A DNA stretch of 64,000 bases from Massilia sp. HP4 (GTDB lineage Bacteria > Pseudomonadota > Gammaproteobacteria > Burkholderiales > Burkholderiaceae_D): the NCBI RefSeq assembly GCF_005222695.1, contig NZ_STGG01000064.1, positions 1 through 64,000 of the forward strand, written 5' to 3'. The notes beneath the pieces are model-generated. The model had not been told where the DNA came from and made no database searches. It saw only the letters and a program-made list of their open reading frames with translations. Below are positions 38,855-48,120 of the stretch, piece after piece. Numbering within the stretch: the first letter of the stretch is position 1; each line of letters starts with the position of its first letter. Position numbers and translations under genes: made by a program.

Positions 38855-40117
38855 ATGTCTTCATTCGGGTTCTCGGTTTTGTTCGTCGTTTTCTTCGTGC
38901 TGACCATGGCGCTGCGCACCTGGCTGGCCGCGCGCCATATCCGGCACATCGCGCGCCATCGCGCCAGCGTGCCGGCCGAGTTTGCACCAAAGGTGCCGCT
39001 GGCGGCGCACCAGAAAGCGGCCGACTATACCGTCGCCAAGACCCGTCTCGGCTTGGTCGGCATGCTGTGGGGCGGCGCGGTCCTGATCGGCTTTACCCTG
39101 CTGGGCGGCCTGCAGCTGCTGTCGCTGGCGATCCTGCCGCTCACCGGCCCGGGCCTGTGGCACCAGATGGCGCTGGTGGTGGCCTTCGGCGTGATTTCCA
39201 GCCTGCTCGACCTGCCCCTGGACTGGTACCGCCAGTTCGTGCTCGAGCAGCGCTTCGGCTTCAACAAGATGACGCCGCGCCTGTGGTTCAGCGACCTGGC
39301 CAAGGGCACCGTGGTCGGCGCCGTCATCGGCCTGCCGCTGCTGTGGGTCGTGCTCGCGCTGATGGAACAGTCGGGCGAGCTGTGGTGGTTCTATACCTGG
39401 CTGGTGTGGAGCGGCTTCCAGCTGCTCATGATCGCGATCTACCCGAGCGTGATCGCGCCGATGTTCAACAAGTTCACCCCGCTCGAAGACGCCAGCCTCA
39501 AGCAGCGCATCGAAGGTTTGATGGCGCGCGTGGGCTTCGCTTCGCGCGGCCTGTTCGTGATGGACGGCAGCAAGCGCAGCGCCCACGGCAACGCCTATTT
39601 CTCGGGCTTCGGCCGCGCCAAGCGCATCGTGTTCTTCGACACCCTGCTGTCGCGCCTCGAACCGCAAGAGATCGAGGCCGTGCTGGCCCACGAACTGGGC
39701 CACTTCAAGCTGCGCCACATCGTCAAGCGCGTGGTCGTGATGTTCGCCATGTCGCTGGCCTTCCTGGCCCTGCTCGGCTACCTGAAGGGCCAGGCCTGGT
39801 TCTATACGGGCCTGGGCGTGCTGCCTTTCATGAACGCCTCCAATGACGGCATGGCCCTGATCCTGTTCATGTTGGTGCTGCCGGTGTTTACCTTCCCGCT
39901 GGCGCCGCTGTCCTCGATCACCTCGCGCAAGCACGAATTCGAGGCCGACGCCTTCGCCGCCAAGCATACCGATTACCGCGACCTGGTGTCGGCCCTGGTC
40001 AAGATGTACGAGGATAACGCCTCGACCCTGACGCCAGACCCGCTGCACTCGGCCTTCTACGATTCGCATCCGCCGGCCTCGGTGCGCGTGAAACACCTGA
40101 CGATGGCGGGCGCATGA
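38855..40117 (+). CDS. M48 family membrane metalloprotease (Ste24/CAAX-type)
   Basis: A 420-residue integral membrane zinc protease with about seven hydrophobic segments. The active site is AHELGHFKLRHI (about 280-291) and the third ligand lies in HEFEADAFAAKH. The overall layout follows the CAAX prenyl protease 1 (Ste24) family, which in bacteria probably serves membrane-protein quality control. Start ATG 38855 chosen; the 13 codons upstream are unlikely coding. It overlaps phhB by 4 bp (ATGA), so it heads the unit with phhB and rsgA. Confidence 0.88.
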   Translation: MSSFGFSVLFVVFFVLTMALRTWLAARHIRHIARHRASVPAEFAPKVPLAAHQKAADYTVAKTRLGLVGMLWGGAVLIGFTLLGGLQLLSLAILPLTGPGLWHQMALVVAFGVISSLLDLPLDWYRQFVLEQRFGFNKMTPRLWFSDLAKGTVVGAVIGLPLLWVVLALMEQSGELWWFYTWLVWSGFQLLMIAIYPSVIAPMFNKFTPLEDASLKQRIEGLMARVGFASRGLFVMDGSKRSAHGNAYFSGFGRAKRIVFFDTLLSRLEPQEIEAVLAHELGHFKLRHIVKRVVVMFAMSLAFLALLGYLKGQAWFYTGLGVLPFMNASNDGMALILFMLVLPVFTFPLAPLSSITSRKHEFEADAFAAKHTDYRDLVSALVKMYEDNASTLTPDPLHSAFYDSHPPASVRVKHLTMAGA

Positions 40118-40446
40118 AGCTCGAGCACCGCGACTGCCTCCACCACGCCAGGGCGCTCGATCCCTGGGCGATCGATGCCTTGTTGAACGACGTCCCTGGC
40201 TGGACCGCGATCGACGGCATCCTGTACCGCGAATTCCGGCTGCCGGATTATCGCGCCACCATCGCCTTCGTCAATGCGGTGGCGCAGGTCGCCCAAGCGC
40301 AGGACCACCATCCCGAACTGACGGTCGGCCATGCCACCTGCCGCGTCACCTGGAGCACCCATTCGGCCGGCGGCGCATTGACCGAAAACGATTTTATCTG
40401 CGCCGCGAAAGTGAATGCGCTTTACCTTGGACTGACCAGCGCATGA
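40114..40446 (+). CDS. phhB: Pterin-4a-carbinolamine dehydratase
   Basis: A 110-residue enzyme that dehydrates 4a-hydroxytetrahydropterin during phenylalanine hydroxylation. It shows the family motif DHHPELTVGHATCRVTWSTH with the paired active-site His, and ENDFICAAKVN near the end. It overlaps the protease gene upstream and rsgA downstream by 4 bp each. No phenylalanine hydroxylase gene is nearby, which is common for this small enzyme. Confidence 0.93.
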   Translation: MKLEHRDCLHHARALDPWAIDALLNDVPGWTAIDGILYREFRLPDYRATIAFVNAVAQVAQAQDHHPELTVGHATCRVTWSTHSAGGALTENDFICAAKVNALYLGLTSA

Positions 40447-41357
40447 GCGACAAGAACCCCGGACTGACCGGCACCATCATCGCGGCCCACGGCCGTCACT
40501 ACCTGGCCGACGTGGACGGCGAAAAGCTGCAATGCGTCACCCGCGGCAAGAAGACCAATGTGGCCGTGGGCGATGTGGTGCACCTCAAGCGCACCTCGAA
40601 CGACCAGGCCGTGATCGAGAACATCGCCGATCGCAGCACCCTGCTGTACCGCTCGGACCAGTACAAATCGAAGCTGCTGGCGGCGAATATCTCGCGCCTG
40701 TTCATCGTCGTCGCCACCGAACCGGGCTTCACCGACGACCTGGTCTCGCGCGCGCTGGTGGCCTGCGAGGCGGCCGGCATCGAGCCCCATCTCATCCTGA
40801 ACAAGACCGACGTTCAAGATCTGCTGCCGCGCGCGCGCGAGCGGGTCGCGCCCTACGCCGCGCTGGGCTACCCGGTGCACGAGGTGTCGGCCACCGGCCA
40901 GCCCGAGCAGACCGTGGCCACCCTGGCGCCGCTGCTGGCGGGCCATTCGTCGATCTTCATCGGCCAGTCGGGCATGGGCAAGTCGTCGATGATCAATCTG
41001 CTGGTACCGGACGCCGACATCGCGGTGCGCGAAATCTCGGCCGCCCTGGATACCGGCAAGCACACCACCACGTTTACCCGCCTGTACTGGCTGCCGGGAG
41101 CAGACGGCAAGACCGCGACGATCATCGATTCGCCCGGCTTCCAGGAATTCGGCCTGTACCACCTGACCGAAGGCATGCTCGAGCGCGCCTTCGTCGAATT
41201 CAAGCCCTACCTGGGCGGCTGCAAGTACTACAACTGCCGCCACCTGGCCGAGCCGCAATGCGCGGTGCTGGACGCGGTGGCCGAGGGCAAGATCGCGCGC
41301 ATGCGGCATGAGTTGTACGCACAACTGCTGCACGAATCGGCGCAGACGCTGTATTAG
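40443..41357 (+). CDS. rsgA: Ribosome small subunit GTPase RsgA
   Basis: A 304-residue GTPase acting in late 30S maturation. The circular permutation is clear: an OB-fold first, then the G4 motif LNKTD (about 120), then G1 GQSGMGKSSMINLL (about 178) and G3 DSPGF, and last a zinc site (CKYYNCRHLAEPQC). It is the third gene of the M48-phhB-rsgA unit, translationally coupled by overlap. Confidence 0.96.
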   Translation: MSDKNPGLTGTIIAAHGRHYLADVDGEKLQCVTRGKKTNVAVGDVVHLKRTSNDQAVIENIADRSTLLYRSDQYKSKLLAANISRLFIVVATEPGFTDDLVSRALVACEAAGIEPHLILNKTDVQDLLPRARERVAPYAALGYPVHEVSATGQPEQTVATLAPLLAGHSSIFIGQSGMGKSSMINLLVPDADIAVREISAALDTGKHTTTFTRLYWLPGADGKTATIIDSPGFQEFGLYHLTEGMLERAFVEFKPYLGGCKYYNCRHLAEPQCAVLDAVAEGKIARMRHELYAQLLHESAQTLY

Positions 41358-41394
41358 TAAACCGCCGGCTTCCCTAACGGAAAGCAAAAACCCT

Positions 41395-41400
41395 TATAAT
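41395..41400 (+). promoter_or_regulatory. Predicted -10 element of argF
   Basis: A consensus TATAAT stands 31 bp before the argF start. A -35 element is not clear: TTCCCT at 41370-41375 would leave 19 bp of spacing. The region lies between rsgA and argF, so argF probably has its own promoter. Confidence 0.5.
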
Positions 41401-41430
41401 TCAAGGGACAACAATCGAGTAGACACCACT

Positions 41431-42354
41431 ATGCCAGGCACCACTCCGATCAAGCACTTCCTGCAATTCTCCGACTTCACGCGCGACGAGTTCGAATACG
41501 TGATCAAGCGCGCGGCGATCATCAAGCGCAAGTTCAAGGCCTATGAGGTCTACCATCCGCTGGTCGACCGCACCCTGGTGATGGTGTTCGAAAAGAGCTC
41601 GACCCGTACCCGCCTCAGCTTCGAGGCGGGCATGCACCAGCTGGGCGGCGCCGCCATCTACCTCAATACCCGCGACAGCCAGCTGGGCCGCGGCGAGCCG
41701 GTCGAAGACGCCGGCCAGGTAATGAGCCGCATGTGCGACATCATCATGGTCCGTACCTTCGGCCAGGACATCATCGAGCGCTTCGCCGCCAATTCGCGCG
41801 TGCCGGTGATTAATGGCCTGACCAACGAACACCACCCCTGCCAGGTGCTGGCCGACGTGTTCACCTTCTGGGAACACCGCGGCTCGATCGCCGGCAAGAC
41901 GGTCGCCTGGATCGGCGACGCCAACAATATGCTGTACTCGTGGCTGCAGGCGGCCGAGGTATTCGGCTTCCACCTGAACGTCTCGACGCCGAAGGGCTAC
42001 GAGATGGATCCGGGCCTGGTGAACACCGCGCGCTACACCCTGTTCGACAATCCGTCCGACGCCTGCGCGGGCGCGCACCTGGTCAATACCGACGTCTGGA
42101 CCAGCATGGGTTACGAGAAGGAAAACGCAGAACGCCTGAAAGCCTTCGACGGCTTCATCGTCGACGAAGCCAAGATGGCGCGCGCGGCCGACGACGCCCT
42201 GTTCATGCACTGCCTGCCGGCGCACCGCGGCGAGGAAGTCTCGGCCGGCGTCATCGACGGCCCGCAATCGGTCGTCTGGGACGAAGCCGAAAACCGCCTG
42301 CACGTGCAGAAAGCCCTGATCGAGTACCTGCTGCTCGGTCGTATTGAAGATTGA
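41431..42354 (+). CDS. argF: Ornithine carbamoyltransferase
   Basis: A 307-residue cytoplasmic enzyme that makes citrulline from ornithine and carbamoyl phosphate. It shows the carbamoyl-phosphate site KSSTRTRLSFE, the second site NEHHPCQVLAD, and the catalytic HCLPAHRGEE. Start at ATG 41431 follows the predicted promoter. argG follows 114 bp downstream, so two steps of arginine synthesis are linked. Confidence 0.97.
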   Translation: MPGTTPIKHFLQFSDFTRDEFEYVIKRAAIIKRKFKAYEVYHPLVDRTLVMVFEKSSTRTRLSFEAGMHQLGGAAIYLNTRDSQLGRGEPVEDAGQVMSRMCDIIMVRTFGQDIIERFAANSRVPVINGLTNEHHPCQVLADVFTFWEHRGSIAGKTVAWIGDANNMLYSWLQAAEVFGFHLNVSTPKGYEMDPGLVNTARYTLFDNPSDACAGAHLVNTDVWTSMGYEKENAERLKAFDGFIVDEAKMARAADDALFMHCLPAHRGEEVSAGVIDGPQSVVWDEAENRLHVQKALIEYLLLGRIED

Positions 42355-42468
42355 TTTTTTTACCCCTGAAGCTTGATCGTTGGCCGTCCATCCTGTTGTA
42401 ATGACGGGATGGATTTGCGCGCCAGCTGACCATTACTCCTCTACCATCCCTCCATCACTGGAACTCCC

Positions 42469-43701
42469 ATGAGCGACATCAAGAAAGTAGTCCTTGCCTA
42501 TTCCGGCGGTCTCGACACCTCCGTCATCCTGAAATGGCTGCAGGACAATTACAACTGCGAAATCGTCACCTTCACCGCCGACCTCGGCCAAGGCGAGGAA
42601 CTGGAACCGGCGCGCGCCAAGGCGCTGAAATTCGGCATCAAGCCAGAGAATATCTATATCGACGATGTGCGCGAAGAGTTCGTGCGCGACTTCGTGTTCC
42701 CGATGTTCCGCGCCAACACCGTGTATGAAGGCGAATACCTGCTGGGCACCTCGATCGCACGTCCGCTGATCGCCAAGCGCCTGATCGAGATCGCCAACGA
42801 GACCGGCGCCGACGCCGTCTCGCACGGCGCGACCGGCAAGGGTAACGACCAAGTGCGCTTCGAGCTGGGCGCCTATGCATTGAAACCCGACGTCAAGATC
42901 ATCGCCCCATGGCGCGAATGGGACCTGCTGTCGCGTGAAAAACTGCTGAAGTACGCCGAAGATGCCGGCATCGCGGTCGACATGAAGCACAAGAACGGCG
43001 GCGCGCCGTACTCGATGGACGCCAACCTGCTGCACATCTCCTTCGAAGGCCGCCACCTGGAAAACCCGAGCGCCGAAGCCGAGGAATCGATGTGGCGCTG
43101 GACCGTGTCGCCAGAACAGGCGCCGGACGAAGCCGAATACCTCGACCTCGAATACGAACGAGGCGATATCGTCGGCCTGAACGGCAAGCGCCTGTCGCCG
43201 GCTGCCGTCTTGACCGAGCTGAACCGCCTGGGCGGCAAGCACGGCATCGGCCGCCTGGACCTGGTGGAAAACCGTTATGTGGGCATGAAGTCGCGCGGCT
43301 GCTATGAAACCCCGGGCGGCACCATCATGCTGCGCGCGCACCGCGCGATCGAGTCGATCACGCTCGACCGCGAAGTGGCGCACCTGAAGGACGACCTGAT
43401 GCCGCGCTACGCTTCGCTGATCTATAACGGCTACTGGTGGGCGCCGGAACGCGTCGCGCTGCAGACCCTGATCGACCACACCCAGGCGACCGTCAACGGC
43501 TGGGTGCGCATCAAGCTGTACAAGGGCAATGTGATCGTCGTGTCGCGCGATTCGAAGACCGATTCGCTGTTCGACATGAACATCGCCACCTTCGACGAAG
43601 ACGGCGGCGCCTACAACCAGGCCGATGCGGGCGGCTTCATCAAGCTCAACGCCCTGCGCATGCGCATCGCCGCCAAGGCGCGCGCCAAGCGCGGGCAATA
43701 A
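42469..43701 (+). CDS. argG: Argininosuccinate synthase
   Basis: A 410-residue ATP-dependent enzyme joining citrulline and aspartate. The PP-loop AYSGGLDTSVILKWLQ is at the N-terminus, followed by HGATGKGNDQVRFE for citrulline binding and GRHLENPSAEAEE. Length matches the short (type I) family. A terminator follows at 43749. The 114-bp gap after argF includes a CCATCC/GGGATGG hairpin without a T-run. Confidence 0.97.
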   Translation: MSDIKKVVLAYSGGLDTSVILKWLQDNYNCEIVTFTADLGQGEELEPARAKALKFGIKPENIYIDDVREEFVRDFVFPMFRANTVYEGEYLLGTSIARPLIAKRLIEIANETGADAVSHGATGKGNDQVRFELGAYALKPDVKIIAPWREWDLLSREKLLKYAEDAGIAVDMKHKNGGAPYSMDANLLHISFEGRHLENPSAEAEESMWRWTVSPEQAPDEAEYLDLEYERGDIVGLNGKRLSPAAVLTELNRLGGKHGIGRLDLVENRYVGMKSRGCYETPGGTIMLRAHRAIESITLDREVAHLKDDLMPRYASLIYNGYWWAPERVALQTLIDHTQATVNGWVRIKLYKGNVIVVSRDSKTDSLFDMNIATFDEDGGAYNQADAGGFIKLNALRMRIAAKARAKRGQ

Positions 43702-43748
43702 GCGCGGCTAGTAAGCGCAGGCCTTTCACGCGGCGACGCGTGAACGAC

Positions 43749-43782
43749 AAAAAGCCGCCCGGCGCAAGCCGGGCGGCTTTTT
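43749..43782. terminator. Bidirectional Rho-independent terminator
   Basis: AAAAAGCCGCCCGG and CCGGGCGGCTTTTT form a long stem around a short loop, with T-runs on both strands. It serves argG on the plus strand and the porin gene on the minus strand, which converge here. Confidence 0.88.
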
Positions 43783-43797
43783 GTATTCAGGACGATA

Positions 43798-44823
43798 CTA
43801 GAACAGGTGGCGCAGTCCCAGCGCGACGCTGTCGCCGGCGTCGAAGCCGGTCTGCTTGTCGCGCATATAGATCGCGTAGACGTCGGTGCGCTTCGACAGG
43901 AAGTGGTCGTAGCCGAGCGAGAACGTGCGCCGCACATTGTCCGCCACGGCGGCGCGCTCGCGCCTGGTGCGAGCGAACTCGGCCAGCACCGATCCTTGCG
44001 CCGTGACCGGGATCTTGATCCCGACATCGCGCGTCAGCGTGTCGTTGAGCGTGCCCTCGGCCTGCGATTTCACCATCGCGCCATGCAGCTTGACGACCTT
44101 GAAGTCATACGCGGCGCCGGCCAGGTAGCCTTTCTGCGCGGCCAGCGGCGCCGTCACCGGGATCCGGAAGCGCTGGGCCGAGAGCACCGCCGTGAAGGCA
44201 CCTTTCACATAATTGGCATGCAGCCCGAGGTTGGCCGTGCCGCTGCTGCCCGCCACCTCGCCCAGGCCATAGATCACATTGCCCGCGAAGCCGTTGGTGC
44301 GCGGCGTGGCGTACTGGATCGCGTTGTTCCAGACCGTGTCGCCGACCAGCGCGCCGTTATAGCTGGCCACGAAGGAATGCAGCACCAGCGGCGAGAACGC
44401 CACCGAGATGCCGAACGGGCTCACCATGCCCATATTGATATAGGTAGGGTTGGTCTGGCGTCCCACGGTGAACTTGCCGAAGCCGCCCTCGATGCCGATG
44501 TAGGCATTGCGCGAGAACATCGGGTCGTTGACGTTGCGGCCCTGGGCGCCGGTATCGGTCTGGAAGAAGCTCTCCAGCGCGAAGATCACCTTGTAGCCGT
44601 CCCCCAGCCCTTCCGATCCGCGAATGCCCCAGTACGAGGTGGTCAGGCCGCCGTGGCCCACCTGGTTCACGGCTTGCGGGTCGCCGCTGCGTTCGATCCG
44701 GGCGCCGTAGGCGCCGACCAGGCCATACAGCTGGAGCGAGGTCGCGTCCTGGGCGGCCGCCCCCAGGGATGCGCCGGCCAGCAGCAGGCCTGCGCCTTGG
44801 CGCATGATGTGTGAAGTTCTCAT
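43798..44823 (-). CDS. Gram-negative trimeric porin (general, Burkholderiales type)
   Basis: A 341-residue outer-membrane beta-barrel with a signal peptide ending at AAAQ (about residue 24). The mature N-terminus TSLQLYGLVGAYG, the ESFFQTDTG stretch, the FTVGRQTNP eyelet-loop area and the C-terminal GLRHLF (terminal Phe) are typical of Burkholderiales porins. Start chosen at ATG 44823, ten residues into the open frame. It is the second gene of a unit with the Bug-type receptor and lies beside the lig genes, so it may admit aromatic acids or dicarboxylates. Confidence 0.88.
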   Translation of the reverse strand: MRTSHIMRQGAGLLLAGASLGAAAQDATSLQLYGLVGAYGARIERSGDPQAVNQVGHGGLTTSYWGIRGSEGLGDGYKVIFALESFFQTDTGAQGRNVNDPMFSRNAYIGIEGGFGKFTVGRQTNPTYINMGMVSPFGISVAFSPLVLHSFVASYNGALVGDTVWNNAIQYATPRTNGFAGNVIYGLGEVAGSSGTANLGLHANYVKGAFTAVLSAQRFRIPVTAPLAAQKGYLAGAAYDFKVVKLHGAMVKSQAEGTLNDTLTRDVGIKIPVTAQGSVLAEFARTRRERAAVADNVRRTFSLGYDHFLSKRTDVYAIYMRDKQTGFDAGDSVALGLRHLF

Positions 44824-44904
44824 GTATTGTAGTTGTAGGAGTGGAGAGGGCATGGCGCCGCCATGCCGCGGGTGCTGCGGGTGCTGCTGGCGCCGTGGAA
44901 CGGC

Positions 44905-45882
44905 TTACTGCTTCTCGATGCCCGCCCTGGCGATCACCGCGCCCCATTTGGCGGTATCGGTTGCCAGCAGCTTGCTGGTCGATGCGGGAGTGCCGCCCTG
45001 GGCCACGATGCCCAGCGCCAGCAGGCGCGCCTTGACGTCGGGGTCGGCGACGGCGGCATTGATCTCGCGCGCCAGGCGGTCGATGACCGGTTGCGGCGTC
45101 TTCGCCGGCGCGGCCAGCGCGTTCCAGCTGGTCGCCTGGTAGTTCGGCAGGCCGCTCTCGGCCACGGTCGGCACGTTCGGCAAGCCGCCAAAGCGCTTGG
45201 CCGAAGTCACTGCGATCGCATTGAAGGCTCCCGACTTGATCTGCGGGAGCGCCGGGCTCAAGATCTCGAACGAGGCATTCAGTTCGCCGGTGCCGGTCGC
45301 GGTCAGCACTTCGGGCGACCCTTTATAGGGCACGATCAGGGCGTCGATGCCGGCCATTGAGACGAACAGTTCGGCCGCCAGGTTCTGCGTGCTGCCGCGG
45401 TTGATGGTGCCGATATTGAGCTTGCCCGGATTGGCCTTGGCATAGGCGATGAAGTCGGCCACCGACTTGACCGGCACCTGCTTGTTGACCAGCAGCGCCA
45501 GGTCGAAATAGCCGAGCGTCGAGATCGGCGCGAAATCCTTCTGCGTATCGAACGGCAGCTTCTTGAACAGGTTGGCGCTGACGGCGGTGCCGTTACTCAT
45601 CAAGAACAGCGTGTAGCCATCGGGCCTGGCCTTGGCCACCGCATTGGCGGCGGCGATGCCGCCCGCGCCGGGACGGTTCTCGACGATGATCGGCTGGCCC
45701 ATCGACTTGGCCATCTTTTGCGCCACCAGGCGCACCGTCAGGTCGGCCACGCCGCCCGGACCGAACGGCACGATGATGGTGATCAGTTTTTGGGGATAGT
45801 CCTGGGCGCTGGCGCCCAGCGACATGGTCAGCGACAGTGCGGCCAGGCCGACGGCCAGCCACCTCTTCTTTTGCATGATCAT
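44905..45882 (-). CDS. Bug/TctC family tripartite tricarboxylate-type substrate-binding protein
   Basis: A 325-residue periplasmic receptor. Signal peptide ends at GASAQ (about residue 27); the mature part opens YPQKLITIIVPFGPGGVADLTVR, the Bug-family ligand loop, and contains ENRPGAGGIAAANAVAK. ATG 45882 chosen; an ATG at 45876 is equally usable. Bug proteins bind carboxylic acids. No TctA/TctB membrane partners are adjacent, which is common in Burkholderiales. Linkage to ligUJKI suggests an aromatic or pyrone-carboxylate ligand. It precedes the porin by about 80 bp. Confidence 0.9.
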   Translation of the reverse strand: MIMQKKRWLAVGLAALSLTMSLGASAQDYPQKLITIIVPFGPGGVADLTVRLVAQKMAKSMGQPIIVENRPGAGGIAAANAVAKARPDGYTLFLMSNGTAVSANLFKKLPFDTQKDFAPISTLGYFDLALLVNKQVPVKSVADFIAYAKANPGKLNIGTINRGSTQNLAAELFVSMAGIDALIVPYKGSPEVLTATGTGELNASFEILSPALPQIKSGAFNAIAVTSAKRFGGLPNVPTVAESGLPNYQATSWNALAAPAKTPQPVIDRLAREINAAVADPDVKARLLALGIVAQGGTPASTSKLLATDTAKWGAVIARAGIEKQ

Positions 45883-45994
45883 AGCGTGTCTCGGTTGTGG
45901 ATCGGCACTTTTGGCAGTGCCTGTTGTGGATGGAAGCTGCGTGACTATTATTAATTTCCGTCCATTGCCCAACAACCATGTCTGCCACCTAACA

Positions 45995-46015
45995 GCTATC
46001 GCAAACCGTTATAGC
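45995..46015. promoter_or_regulatory. Possible LysR-type site upstream of the Bug receptor gene
   Basis: GCTAT and ATAGC are inverted across 11 bp (GCTATCGCAAACCGTTATAG, then C). It also reads ATAACGGTTTGCGAT on the minus strand, which fits T-N11-A and resembles the dyad at 46957. It lies about 115 bp before the receptor's start. Confidence 0.4.
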
Positions 46016-46021
46016 TCGCAT

Positions 46022-46921
46022 TCAAGGCCGGCGCAGCACGTCGCGCGCCACCCGCTCCAGGATGTCCAGCGTGGCCCGCTGGGTGCCGGTCGCCGGGCGG
46101 TCGGCGCCGGTGGCGATCGAGAGCAGCGGGAACAGGCCCGGATCGACGATGCGGCGCAGGGTGAACCGTTCGGGCTGGGCCGCGGTCAGCACGGCGTGGC
46201 GCGACAGCACCGCGCTGCCGACGCCGTCGGCCACCAGGTCGAGGATGGTGGCGACGCTGTTGACCTCCATCGCGATGCGCGGCTGGGCGCTGATGTTCAG
46301 CAGCGCGGTCTCCACGTGCATGCGCAGCGCGTTCGGCCGCGCCGGGATGATCAAGGGGTGGCGCGCGAGGTCGGCCAGCGCGATCGCGCCGTCGCCGCCC
46401 GTTTCGCCGCCGCCCTGCACCAGCAGCAGTTCGTCCTGCAATAGCGGACGCAGCTCGATGCCCGGCGTCGGCAGGGCGTTGTAGACCAGGGCGATGTCGA
46501 GCTGCCCGGTCAGCAGCGACTCTTGCATCGTCTTCGACAGGCCATCCAGGATGGACAGGCTGGCGTCCGGCATCGCCGCCTTGAAGGCGCGCGTGAGCGG
46601 CACCGCGAGGATCCGGCCCAGCGTGGGCGGCAGCCCGACCGCCACGCTGCCGGCCAGCGAACCGCGAACCCGCGACAGCTCTTCGCGCAGGCGTTCCATC
46701 TGGTGCAGCACGCCGCGGCTATGCTCGAGCAAGACCTTGCCGGCCTCGGTCAGCGTGATCCCGCGGCCGTTGCGCACCAGCAGGTTCTGGCGCAGCTCCA
46801 CTTCGAGCAGGCGCACCTGGCGGCTCAGGGCCGGCTGCGCGATGTCGAGCACGATCGAGGCGCGCGTAAAACTGCCCAGTTCCGCCACCCGCACGAAATA
46901 CGTCAATTGCTTGATATCCAT
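46022..46921 (-). CDS. LysR-family transcriptional regulator
   Basis: A 299-residue regulator from ATG 46921 (MDIKQLTYFVRV); the frame upstream is not coding. The winged helix-turn-helix is at residues 1-60 (GSFTRASIVLDIAQPALSRQVRLLE) and the co-inducer domain from about 90. It is divergent from ligUJKI with a perfect dyad between (46957-46971) and followed by the Bug receptor gene with a related dyad. It most likely activates both units in response to a pathway intermediate; the ligand is not known. Confidence 0.9.
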   Translation of the reverse strand: MDIKQLTYFVRVAELGSFTRASIVLDIAQPALSRQVRLLEVELRQNLLVRNGRGITLTEAGKVLLEHSRGVLHQMERLREELSRVRGSLAGSVAVGLPPTLGRILAVPLTRAFKAAMPDASLSILDGLSKTMQESLLTGQLDIALVYNALPTPGIELRPLLQDELLLVQGGGETGGDGAIALADLARHPLIIPARPNALRMHVETALLNISAQPRIAMEVNSVATILDLVADGVGSAVLSRHAVLTAAQPERFTLRRIVDPGLFPLLSIATGADRPATGTQRATLDILERVARDVLRRP

Positions 46922-46956
46922 TCGACCCCAAGAATGTTGCGTGTTCGCGCAATGAT

Positions 46957-46971
46957 ATAGCAATCCGCTAT
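46957..46971. promoter_or_regulatory. Predicted LysR-type operator between regulator and ligU
   Basis: ATAGCAATCCGCTAT is a perfect inverted repeat (ATAGC/GCTAT, 5-bp centre) that contains the T-N11-A pattern of LysR boxes. It lies 36 bp upstream of the regulator's start and about 58 bp before ligU. Confidence 0.55.
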
Positions 46972-47028
46972 AGCTGCTAGATGGAGGCCGCCCTGTCCAG
47001 CGCCTGGCCGGCCCTCCACAATCTGTCC

Positions 47029-48120
47029 ATGCAGACTGCCATCCCTACCCTGTTCATGCGCGGCGGCACTTCGCGCGGTCCGTTCTTCCTCGAATCTGAC
47101 CTGCCGGCCGACCCCGCGACGCGCGACCGCGTGCTGCTGGCCGTCCTCGGCTCGCCCGACCGGCGCCAGATCGACGGCCTGGGCGGCGCCCATCCGCTGA
47201 CCTCGAAGGCCGGCATCGTGCGCAAGAGCGCCACGCCGGGCGTCGACATCGACTTCCTGTTCGTCCAGCTGCAGCCCGACAGCGAGCGGGTCGACACCAG
47301 CGCGAACTGCGGCAATATGCTGGCCGCGGTCGCGCCGTTCGCGCTCGAAACCGGCCTGGCCGCGCCGACCGGCGCCACCACCACGCTGCGCGTCCTGACC
47401 CTCAACACCGGCATGCAGTGCGATATGACGGTGCAGACGCCGAATGGCCAGGTGAATTACGAAGGCACCGCCCGCATCGACGGCGTGCCCGGCGCCGCCG
47501 CCCCGGTCGATATCGACTTCCTCGATACCGCCGGCTCGGTCTGCGCCAGCCTGCTCCCGACCGGCAAGGTGAAGGACGTCATCGACGGCATCGAGGTCAC
47601 CTGCATCGACAACGGCATGCCCCTGGTGCTGGTTCCCGCCGCGGCGCTCGGCCGCAGCGGCTATGAAGGCGTGGCCGAACTGAACGCCGACGCCGAACTC
47701 AAGACGCGGCTCGAGCGCCTGCGCCTGGCCTGCGGCCATGCCATGGGACTGGGCGACGTGGGCGACAAGAACTACCCGAAGATGACCCTGGTCGCGCCGC
47801 CCCGCCTTGGGGGCAGCGTGAGCACGCGCAGCTTCATCCCCCACGTCTGCCACGACGCGATCGGCGTGCTGGCCGCCGTCACGGTGGCCACCGCCTGCAT
47901 GCTCGAGGGCTCGGTGGCCGACGGCATCGCCGTCGCGCCGGCCGGCGGCGGACGGATCTCGGTCGAGCATCCGGGCGGCGAATTCTCGGTCGACCTCGAA
48001 GTCGATCCCTCCGACCCACGCAACGTCAAGCGGGCCGCGCTGCTGCGCACCGCACGCCTCATCATGCGCGGCGACGTCATGGTGCCCCAAACGGTTTGGA
48101 AGAAAGGAAACACAGCTTGA
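47029..48120 (+). CDS. ligU: 4-oxalomesaconate tautomerase (LigU/GalD, PrpF-like)
   Basis: A 363-residue PrpF-family isomerase. It converts the keto to the enol form (or moves the double bond) of 4-oxalomesaconate. It begins IPTLFMRGGTSRGPFFLESD, the PrpF N-terminal motif, and has the second half NCGNMLAAVAPFA with the active-site Cys/Gly stretch. Start ATG 47029 chosen over 46981 because the family begins there and the earlier ATG would cut into the operator region. The next gene's TTG overlaps its TGA. Context with ligJ, ligK and ligI makes this assignment stronger than the general PrpF family would. Confidence 0.85.
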   Translation: MQTAIPTLFMRGGTSRGPFFLESDLPADPATRDRVLLAVLGSPDRRQIDGLGGAHPLTSKAGIVRKSATPGVDIDFLFVQLQPDSERVDTSANCGNMLAAVAPFALETGLAAPTGATTTLRVLTLNTGMQCDMTVQTPNGQVNYEGTARIDGVPGAAAPVDIDFLDTAGSVCASLLPTGKVKDVIDGIEVTCIDNGMPLVLVPAAALGRSGYEGVAELNADAELKTRLERLRLACGHAMGLGDVGDKNYPKMTLVAPPRLGGSVSTRSFIPHVCHDAIGVLAAVTVATACMLEGSVADGIAVAPAGGGRISVEHPGGEFSVDLEVDPSDPRNVKRAALLRTARLIMRGDVMVPQTVWKKGNTA

